64,000 nucleotides of DNA from Poa pratensis (Eukaryota > Streptophyta > Magnoliopsida > Poales > Poaceae), in NCBI GenBank assembly GCA_947311845.1, contig CAMZMU010000049.1, positions 7,823,812-7,887,811 on the forward strand. Direction: 5' to 3'. This document shows positions 56,646 through 64,000 of this stretch, piece after piece. The translations under genes were made by a program, and so were the position numbers. Each line of letters opens with the position of its first letter. The first letter of the stretch is position 1. The notes beneath the pieces are model-generated. The model was not told the DNA's origin. It did not search any database and saw only the letters and a list, made by a program, of their open reading frames with translations.

Positions 56646-57443
56646 GAGCATCTCTAACAGATGCGCTAATAAGGCGGCTGCCCCAAAAAACTGTTTTAGC
56701 CAAAAAAAAACAGCAGCTCCAGCAGAAGGTCCCCGCCGCCCGGCGCCAAGTTTTCGCCCCTCCACAGCCCGCCGCCGGAGCGGATCCGCCGGTCCAACCA
56801 GTCGTTGCCGTGGCGGCCAAGACGAAGCCACGACCCTGGAACTTTGTCGAACTATCTTTTGTGCGAGGAGGAGGAAACCGGCTGGCTGCTCGTCGGAGCA
56901 TAGATGGTAGCCGCGCCGGTGCAAAAATGGTAAGTAGGGACTCCTTGACGTCGGAAGGTCGAGTTCAAGCCGGATAATCGACGACGCCGCGCCATCGACG
57001 GCGACCGAAGCAGCGGACGCTCGGCTAGGTCGCGGTGGTGGCACGGCTACCAGCGGAGCTCCGGCGGCCACTACTCCACCTCAACAGGACGACAACGAGC
57101 TGCGACGGTCATTACGGGTAGCGGCGCTCCGGCTACTCTCCGAATCGACTTGAATCGACGCGGCATGGGATCCCAAATCGGCGGGGCGGCGGGGTCGCGG
57201 CGGAGCCGGGGGAGGCTGGACTGGGGCGGTTGGAGTGGCGGGGTCGCGGCTGGAGGCTCGCGCGCGATTTGCAGCAGTGGCCCATGTGTTGTATATTGTC
57301 AGCACTTTCGTGCTGTTTTTTACAGGTGCTCTAACAATTTTGTGCCAAAATATACAACAAAGTCAGCTGTTGGAGTAACGTTTTTGTCCCCAAATGCCTA
57401 AAAAGCAGTTATGCCCAATTTAAGGCAGCTAATGGAGATGCTT
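56646..57443. mobile_element. PIF/Harbinger-like element, short copy, upstream of LOX-C
   Basis: TAA duplications at 56643-56645 and 57444-57446. The sequence jumps from CGACCCTGG to AACTTTGTCGAAC at about 56840, removing the ORF remnant and the poly-C run seen in the LOX-B copy. Confidence 0.65.
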
Positions 57444-57446
57444 TAA

Positions 57447-57664
57447 ATGACTAGACTTTTATTTTGTTGGATTAATCTTAGAATTACGTAGTCACGTGTG
57501 TTCTAACCCATACACGGCCTCTCGTACAGTTCCATCTTGCTACGGAACCTAAGCGCCGGCGACTCTATAAATTAGACACCCCAGTACACGCTCTTTCAGG
57601 GCATCGAGCACCATATTACTAGCTTGCTTGAGTTGCAGCGACGTAGTAATAAGTCTGGGCCACA
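57447..57664 (+). promoter_or_regulatory. LOX-C promoter: G-box and TATA box
   Basis: CACGTG at 57493-57498 and TATAAATTA at 57566-57574, the same spacing to the ATG (57665) as in LOX-B. Confidence 0.65.
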
Positions 57665-60361
57665 ATGATAGCGCTAACGCAGCCTCCGCTAGCAGCGCTC
57701 GCTCCGAGCCATGGCCATCCTCTCCTCACGGCTAACCGGCGCGGTGCCGTGGCGCCACGCCGTGGACGTCGGGCCTGTAACTGGAGCACCGCTCGCAGTC
57801 GCGGCGGCACTATCTCCAGGATAAGCCGCAGCTGCTCCTTGGTCGACGAGGCCGGCCTCATCGCACCTGCGAAGCCCAACTTTGTCGAGATGAAGGCCAC
57901 GGTGACGTTGAAGCATACGGAAACTATAGTGGATTTTCTTAAGAATTTTCTTGCACCTGGTCCAACCAAATGCAAAGTTCTTCACCTTGAGCTCGTGAGC
58001 TCGGACTTGGATTCACGTACGTGAGAACCTCCTTCCATCTCGTTATTTCTTTTTTAGATTTGACAGACCATCGACCATACATTTGTTAGTATACAATCTT
58101 TATTTGACCGTCATAAAGTGAATATGCAGATGATAAAAATAACTGCGGAATAACTAGAAATTTCATAAGACCTTCCTTTTTGCTGCAATCTAAATGCATG
58201 ATATCTATTTATTTTCTTGGCAAAGAAGCAAAATAATATTTTAGTGCAAAATAGAATGGGATTTACCTAGTTTCCAAGGTAGTATGACAGATACATCACC
58301 ATTCCAAGCCACAACAAAAGCCCAAGTCGAGTTAACGCCACTCATCCAGGCATTTCTCATCCGTTCCCCTCTCCCCAGCTACAGTCGAGAGAGGCGAAAG
58401 GGAGGCGGTCGAGTGTTCCTCGTTCTCCGCCGCCGGAGAAGGGGTTCCCCTCCCCTCCTCTCGTCGCTCCGGCGGCGGGAGGGTGGGGGAACCGCGGTTC
58501 TCTGGCTAGGCGTGTGAATAGTAGGAGTAGGGTTTCGGGCGGCGTCGTTCGGGTGGCGGCGGCGTCGGCGTGTCCAATAATGGTGCGGGAGCTCCAGCCC
58601 CATCTCGGTGTTGCTTGTTGCGGCGTCGAGGAGCTTCTCGGTGGTCTGTTCCTAGGCGCAGTCGGTGGAGCGGTGGCGGCGACTGCGTTGGGGATTTTGG
58701 TCCTCTCGCTCCTTCCCCGTTTCGATGGCGTTTGCTCCGACGCCGTCGAGGAGCTGTGGAGGTTGGTGTACAGGAGTCTTCTGCGGCGGAGGTACGGTGC
58801 TTTGGTGCAGGTGTGGTGGAAGATGGCGGGTGGATCTGGCTCTCTTCGTCGATGTCGTCGGTCGGGGGCGCCGGATCTTCGGGCCATCGGGCATGGGATT
58901 CGTTCCCGGCCGATTTGGCACAGCGCTCTCGGATCCGTCCCTCGAGGCGGACAGCTCTTGCGGCTCTCAAAGCTTGTTGGCGATGTTGCTTTGGTGGTTC
59001 CAGGTTTGCAGGCGGCCTGTCTTCCTTCTTCCCGTCGGGGCTCCGGCGACGGCGGTGGTCGGACACGGGCGTTGAAGTGGTGGTGCGCTGGGATCTCGGA
59101 GGGTTGTTTCAATTTTCGTTTTCTATCGAGGTCCTTTCTGCTTTTGTGCCAGAACATCTGTTCTTTCTCGCTGCTTCTAGGTGCTGCGTTGTGTGTGCTG
59201 TGTTTCTGTATCCTCTGAAATTTGAACACGCAGGTGCTTATAAAAAAAAAGGTAGCACGACAGATACTGTCCAATCCAGACCTGCTCACATGGGCTTCTA
59301 ACCCGCCTTCAACTCCGAAATAAGGCTTATCCAATCACATGGGTATCCCAGGCCGGCGGACTAGACCCGCATGAACTCCGAGATAAGGTTGATCCAACTC
59401 AGACATCTTCACATGGGCAACCCAGCCCAGCGTACTTACTAGGCTTGAAGTATGAATTAAGGCCGACTAAAATAATAAAAATGATATTCTATTATAAAAA
59501 TATTACCTCCTGGTCATTGTGTAAGTTGTTTAAGATTCTGCACAAGTCAAACATTTTTATTTTTTTGGCCATTAATTTAGAAAAAAAAATGATCACCATG
59601 CTTCGGTCATGTTTTCATAGAAATTTGATGGTCAAAGCATTACATTGGAGACCATGTCAACGTATAAAACAATCTATGTTTTGACAAAGGGATAGTATTT
59701 ATTTTATTTTGAAAATTAATTGTTTTCGGACTTTTCCCATGCTTCGGTCTAGGCCTTTTCAGACCTGGCTGGGTGCAGGGTTTGAACAACCCTAGTCCAA
59801 TCCACACAATCATAATGTGACTTAGGTGGCAATTGCTCAATCAGATTGAACTAGATTTACATCCAACAATCGCACCTCCAACAAGCGATGTATAACCACG
59901 TCAGCAAATCCTGTCCATATCGCAATGTGAATATGCGACTGCCATGCATGCATATATGGTTTCTATTAAAGTTAAAAAGCATGATACATGTATATATTAC
60001 CGCAAAACTCGAGGGGGAAATGGTATGTATATACGAAAAGAATTTTTGTGAACATATGCACTCATGCTCTACAGAAACGGGAAAAGAGAAGACGTCAATC
60101 CCAGGCGACGCCGACTACTCGGGGATTAATCTAGTCCCTGGGCACGAGTTTTCATGTGAGGCCACCTTCGATGTGCCTGTCTCGTTCGGGTCCATCGGCG
60201 CCGTGCTCGTGGAGAACGAGCACGACAAGGAGATGTTCCTCATGGACATCGTCATCTCCCTCGACAATGACGACAACACTGCATCCGCCACCTTCGAGGG
60301 CAATTCTTGGATCAACCCAAAGTCTGTGGGTACCGGCAAGCGTGTCTTCTTTCCCCTCAAG
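57665..60361 (+). CDS. LOX-C: 13-lipoxygenase gene, exons 1-2 (gene continues beyond the window)
   Basis: Exon 1 57665-58016 (MIALTQPPLAALAPSHGH start, Arg-rich transit-like N-terminus, start of PLAT) and exon 2 60075-60361 (PLAT, ending GKRVFFPLK). Phases and splice sites match LOX-B exactly. Residue differences in exon 1 include FLKNFLAPG versus FVKNFLAPD. Both exons are open, so LOX-C could be a working copy. Intron 2 contains the same Stowaway, LINE tail and OMT-bearing element as LOX-B, and then a long LINE (from about 62053) that extends past the window. Exons 3-9, and whether the exon-8 MITE is present, cannot be seen. Confidence 0.85.
58295..59248 (+). mobile_element. Poly(A) retroposon in LOX-C intron 1
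   Basis: Duplications AAGGTAGTATGACAGATAC (58276-58294) and AAGGTAGCACGACAGATAC (59249-59267). The A run before the right copy is the tail. Same element as 43280-44232. Confidence 0.8.
59268..60074. other. Rest of LOX-C intron 1
   Basis: Copy of 44246-45051; no gene was recognised. Confidence 0.4.
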
Positions 60362-60389
60362 GTAAAATATTGACCCATCCATCTATCTA

Positions 60390-60599
60390 TACCCCCTATG
60401 TTTTCTATTACCCATGTTCTGGATTTTGTCAAAATCAAACTTTATACAATTTGACCGAATAAAATGAAAAAATATTAACATGTATAATATGAGATTAATA
60501 TTATAAATGTTGATATTTTTTGTTATATAATTGATTAAACTATATAAAGATTGATTTTGACTAAACCCAGAGCGTCCCGGTAATTATGAACAGATGGAG
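60390..60599. mobile_element. Stowaway MITE in LOX-C intron 2
   Basis: TA at 60388-60389 and 60600-60601. Same element and position as 45369-45575. Confidence 0.75.
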
Positions 60600-60805
60600 T
60601 ATGTAATTAAGGAAGTTGTTCTCTTATGTACGGTTACTTGTATTTGCCTTTTTTTGCTTTTTTTTGTTGTGCAAACCTGTTGCGGTTATGTACATCTTGG
60701 TTAATGGTCGAATATTTTGATTAATAAAGCTCTCTTTATCAAAAAAAAAAAAAAAAGGAACCATCTGTGCTGTGCATGTACAGTACAGTAGTAGTAGAAT
60801 CTAAT

Positions 60806-62052
60806 TGAGTCCTTTTACGGTGCATCAAACTAATATGGGCCGTTTATTTGACGTGATCCAATGGTGCAGATGCGTTATACTACACCAGATTTTGTGTAGT
60901 ATATTTCATTGCGAGGGATATTTTAGGTATTGCACTGTTTAAATCCCGCCGCCAGTTTATTCCCTTCTGTCGTCGTCGCTCCTTCCTCAGGGAAACGGCG
61001 ACGGCCTAGGAGTACGACAACGTCAGCCCGGACACAGAATCGTCGACGGTCCCGACCGCCGGTGCTCTCATACTACATGGCCCTGTACACCTCGAGGAGC
61101 TATTTCATGGCCTCATTGAAGACGCGGTTGAAGCGTCCGTCCCTGCGGGCGTACTCAAACCACGACGTCCCAAACGCCCTCTAGAACGCGCTGCCGCCGT
61201 CCAGGACCGCGTCCTTCATGTGGCACCAGGTTTCCATGAACACGTGGTCCTGAGCCAGGAGGGCGAACGGGGCCATCGAGGCGCCGTCTTCGTTGGGGGT
61301 CAGCCACCGGCACACCGGCGTTGCGCCGTAGCGGCGCACGAGGCTGCCGTCCTTGTCCTCCTCCACAGTGCACGACACGACCTTGTACGAGGCCAACACA
61401 CGCAGAATGCGATCCACCATGGACGGCGCGTCTGGCTTGTCGGCCCTGGACGGCAGCTTTGCCACCACCTCCTCCGGAGTCAGCGACTTCCCGCCGGCGC
61501 CCACGACGAGGGTCTCCAGGAGGCCCAGCTCGATGGCTGTCCTCAGCGCCATTGGACTACACGCTCGTGACTCAAGACGGTGAGCAGCAGCACTGTGATC
61601 AATCTGTAGTCATCACTTCTCGTGTCATTTGATAGCATTCCAATTGATCTCATGCATGTCACTGACAAAATTAATGGCTGCGTGCTGGTGTGCGCAGACC
61701 TCCTGCACGCCCTCCGCCGTGTCACGGGACCTCAACTTCATCGAACACAGGACGGATTCCGACACTGCGCCGGTAGTTGTCCTCGACCAGAACCTCCTGC
61801 AGAGCACCAACGCCGAGATCTCCATTGGAGCTCCTGGTCGACGGCAAGGTGGTGTTGGGCGAGCTTTGGGGAGGCAGCTGGAGGGCGTGGCGGCGGCGCC
61901 GGGGAAGCTCCGGGGAGGCGACGCTGAATGGCGAGGCGGCGGCGTTGGAGAGAGCTCTAGTGGCGCGGCGCAAATATGGAGTGCGGCGACGGCGATTGCT
62001 ACACCGTCCGTGCGCATAGGCAAAAATAATTAAACCAACGTCTAAATTTATT
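60806..62052. mobile_element. Left part of the candidate Pack-MULE in LOX-C intron 2
   Basis: Starts after ATCTAATT and carries TTTTACGGTGCAT as at 45783. It includes the OMT fragment and is cut by the LINE beginning at about 62053. The right inverted end would lie beyond the LINE, outside the window. Confidence 0.5.
61073..61552 (-). pseudogene. O-methyltransferase fragment, LOX-C copy, with a stop
   Basis: Same COMT N-terminal piece as 46049-46528, but the codon after GGSAF is TAG (61181-61183, from CAG), ending the frame at 123 residues. The stop arose after the cluster duplicated. Confidence 0.8.
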
Positions 62053-64000
62053 TTTTCTCGGCCCCTGCGTTCCCCGCGCGTGGCATGGCTGGCCCACGTG
62101 CCGCTTCTCCGTCAGTTGGATCTCGCGGGGAGGCCGTCTTCTACACGGCCAGTTCCCACCCCATCGTTCGCTCCATTGTGGTTGCGACATCCACCCAGCA
62201 AAGGACGGGAGGCATCCTTGCCCTGTCCCCTCGCGATACGGCGCTCTCTGCCCGAGATGACGAAGGATGGCTCACCCCCAAGAAGCGGCGCCGCCCGAGA
62301 GCGGCCCGACTTCCTTATCGACTCGACGGCTCCAATTTACTCCGGTCTTCGATGCCGTCGCGCCGCAGAGCCTACTACTGCTCGCCACGCTCCAACCGTG
62401 CCCCCAATAACCACTCCAGCTCCAGCTCGTCTTCGCGCTCTCGACGATCCCTTGTTCGTCGCTGTCGTCGGTGCCGCGCCAGCGACCACTTCGCCGCGGC
62501 CTGCCGTGACCCAGTGCGGTGTGACCGGTGCGACCGTTCTGGACATTGGGCCCGCGACTGCCACCAAGATTGCCCTGCACCCTTGACAGCCCTCCGCGCC
62601 ACCCTACCCGCCCCGACGCGCTCGCAGCCTTGGCCTCCGCCTCCTCCGTCGTCGGCCCCTTGTGGTGGAGTTGTTCCCGAGCACGGCATGGACTTCTTTG
62701 ACGCCTCGGCGCCACCACCGACGCCTGTGCCGCCGGCGCGCGAGAGAGCGAGTTCGCCGCGTCTCCGGAGCGTCATCACGGGCTCCCTCGACCTCGAAGC
62801 TTCTGCCCCTACTGACTGTGTCGGCCCCGCGCTGGGCTCCGTCCCGCGGCACCTGCTCTTCGATGTTGTGGTGGCGCCCCCGCCGGTCGCCTCCCTGCTG
62901 GATCCTGTCGCTGCTCCGGCCCCAGTCCTTCGTCCTCCCGCTCGGCGTCTCGTCCCGTCGAAGGAAAAGCTCGCTGGCCGACACTCCGCTTCGCCAACTC
63001 ATGCTCGTCACGCCCAGAGCGCGCCGACGAGCTCTACCTCCAGCGACCTCGCGCTCGGCAGCCAGGATCATGCGCACCTTGCGAGGGTGTTGGCTAGTGA
63101 GAGGTGCTACAAGATGAGCGTGGACGATGTGCTCTCGGCGGAGAACAAGAGGACTGACCTGGGGCTGCTGCAAATGCAAGGAAAGGTCGGCGACCGCAAG
63201 ACGGCTGAGTCGGAGGTGCTTTTGTGCCTGTCGACGGCTACGACCGGGGAGGTGTTGCCTGAGGTCTGCTGTAGTCACCCGCTCCTTTCTCCGGACGCGG
63301 GCCTCACCGTTCTGCTCTCGCCCGGCGACGCGCCGTGCGAGGGGGGACATCCCAGCGTGGACGTTGAGAGCGTGGATGGCCTCACCATGGTGTTGATCTC
63401 ACCTGGCGACGCGCTGTGCGATGGGGGATTTTCCAGTGAGGATGATGAGGACGAGGAGATGGAGCAGCTCCTACCATGCCTCGCCGATCTGGATCAGCAG
63501 GAGCTACTGCTGGACGGCGAGGAGGTGGGCGACTGGGCGAGGAGGGAGTTAGAGCCCGTCGCGGACGTCATTGACGCTGACGCGGAGGCTGCTACGATTG
63601 GAAACCTCCTCGCTGCCGATACTCATGTCAACAGTGATGATGATGATGTTGCTGACGCTGCGGGTACGACTCCCACTTCTGGCATCGTGATACGCAGTGT
63701 CGCGGATCTGTTCAGCCTGCCGGTTGCGCCGCTGCTGCCCATGCCTATTCCGCCAATGCCACGTGCTGATGCGGCCCTTCCCGCCCCCGACCGTCGTAGC
63801 GGCAGGCTCGCGGCGAAGCCTCAACTCCCTGCGGTCGGCAAAGCGCAGCGTGTCCTACACAAGAAAATGGGGTTCGACTTTGGAGCTATGCCCCTGGTGG
63901 AGGCTACGAAAGAATTCACGAACACCTGCAAGAAGGCTCCGTTCTCTGATTCGGCAATCCGCGGGTGGAGTACCCTCCTCAGGCTGAACTTGCCGTCCAT
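62053..64000 (+). mobile_element. L1-type LINE (LINE-3), 5' end, in LOX-C intron 2
   Basis: Sequence matching LOX-B stops at CTAAATTTATT (about 62052) and GC-rich coding sequence starts at once. ORF1 begins 33 bp later. The 3' end, ORF2 and target duplication lie beyond the window. It is absent from LOX-B at the same point. Confidence 0.7.
62085..64000 (+). CDS. LINE-3 ORF1: CCHC zinc-knuckle nucleic-acid-binding protein (partial)
   Basis: Open from ATG 62085 (MAGPRAASPSVGSRGEAVFY) to the window end with no stop (638 codons). A basic region PKKRRRPRAARLPYR and a Ser-rich SSSSSSRSRRS patch precede two CCHC knuckles, CRRCRASDHFAAAC and CDRCDRSGHWARDC (about residues 127-158). A Pro-rich middle follows, then acidic stretches (SSEDDEDEEMEQLL, NSDDDDVADA). 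Near the edge is DRRSGRLAAKPQLPAVGKAQ then RVLHKKMGFDF, the (R)RS.RLA motif I associate with the end of plant L1 ORF1 proteins. ORF1 of L1-type LINEs coats the element RNA. The full open frame suggests a young insertion. Shorter frames on both strands here are shadows. Confidence 0.75.
   Translation, partial: MAGPRAASPSVGSRGEAVFYTASSHPIVRSIVVATSTQQRTGGILALSPRDTALSARDDEGWLTPKKRRRPRAARLPYRLDGSNLLRSSMPSRRRAYYCSPRSNRAPNNHSSSSSSSRSRRSLVRRCRRCRASDHFAAACRDPVRCDRCDRSGHWARDCHQDCPAPLTALRATLPAPTRSQPWPPPPPSSAPCGGVVPEHGMDFFDASAPPPTPVPPARERASSPRLRSVITGSLDLEASAPTDCVGPALGSVPRHLLFDVVVAPPPVASLLDPVAAPAPVLRPPARRLVPSKEKLAGRHSASPTHARHAQSAPTSSTSSDLALGSQDHAHLARVLASERCYKMSVDDVLSAENKRTDLGLLQMQGKVGDRKTAESEVLLCLSTATTGEVLPEVCCSHPLLSPDAGLTVLLSPGDAPCEGGHPSVDVESVDGLTMVLISPGDALCDGGFSSEDDEDEEMEQLLPCLADLDQQELLLDGEEVGDWARRELEPVADVIDADAEAATIGNLLAADTHVNSDDDDVADAAGTTPTSGIVIRSVADLFSLPVAPLLPMPIPPMPRADAALPAPDRRSGRLAAKPQLPAVGKAQRVLHKKMGFDFGAMPLVEATKEFTNTCKKAPFSDSAIRGWSTLLRLNLPS

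Larger units (their letters stand above)
55551..57664. repeat. Block R, copy 3: upstream region of LOX-C
   Basis: Duplicate of 39483-42649 with the same retroposon, Harbinger-like element (shortened) and promoter order. Confidence 0.85.

Noticed and set aside
62272..62779. Minus-strand frames (148 and 134 residues) near the right edge
   Set aside because: Shadows of the longer plus-strand ORF1 with zinc knuckles.

Overview
The window looks like a transposon-rich stretch of a grass nuclear genome, most likely Pooideae/Triticeae (wheat, barley or rye type). The evidence is spliced plant genes with GT-AG introns, nested Ty3/gypsy-type retroelements, L1-type LINEs, CACTA ends with CACTCGGCAAA-type subterminal repeats, Stowaway and hAT MITEs, and a chloroplast-type lipoxygenase family. 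Nothing prokaryotic was seen: no operons, CRISPR, rRNA or tRNA genes. The species call is inference; no database was searched.

Layout. (1) 1-6.3 kb: AT-rich sequence with broken gene pieces: a hAT transposase C-terminus (about 1.77-2.10 kb), a GH17 beta-1,3-glucanase active-site fragment (4.22-4.35 kb) inside a possible gene-capturing element, and a short terminal-exon-like piece near 6.15 kb. (2) 6.4-16.2 kb: a 5'-truncated LINE on the minus strand, flanked by a 13-bp target duplication and split inside its reverse-transcriptase region by a young non-autonomous LTR element (7999-14774, 5-bp duplication CCCTC). (3) 16.5-31.2 kb: a decayed Ty3/gypsy element on the plus strand (5' LTR, gag, protease, RT, RNase H, integrase), split in gag by a second, minus-strand gypsy-type element (19125-26926, duplication CGTAC). 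That inner element has lost most of pol and carries an intron-containing antisense gene. (4) 31.2-62.05 kb: a recently duplicated lipoxygenase (LOX) cluster.

The LOX cluster holds three copies. LOX-A (31.2-32.75 kb) is a 3' fragment fused at both ends to repeats. LOX-B (42650-52445) has all nine exons and would encode 925 residues with chloroplast-type N-terminus, PLAT domain and every iron ligand, but a 187-bp hAT-type MITE in exon 8 brings an in-frame stop. LOX-C (exons 1-2 at 57665-60361) runs off the window after a LINE in intron 2. The intergenic block (called P, Q and R here: LOX 3' flank; CACTA end plus fold-back element; retroposon, Harbinger-like element and promoter) is repeated in 2-3 copies, so element gains and losses between copies give a relative history.

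(5) 62.05-64 kb: the 5' end of a LINE with a long ORF1 (CCHC zinc knuckles) open to the window edge.

How it works together: the only plausible host gene family is the 13-LOX type (oxylipin/jasmonate pathway, chloroplast). Everything else is mobile DNA or captured gene debris. LOX-B and LOX-C share a TATA box and a G-box, but in this window no LOX copy is visibly intact and complete.
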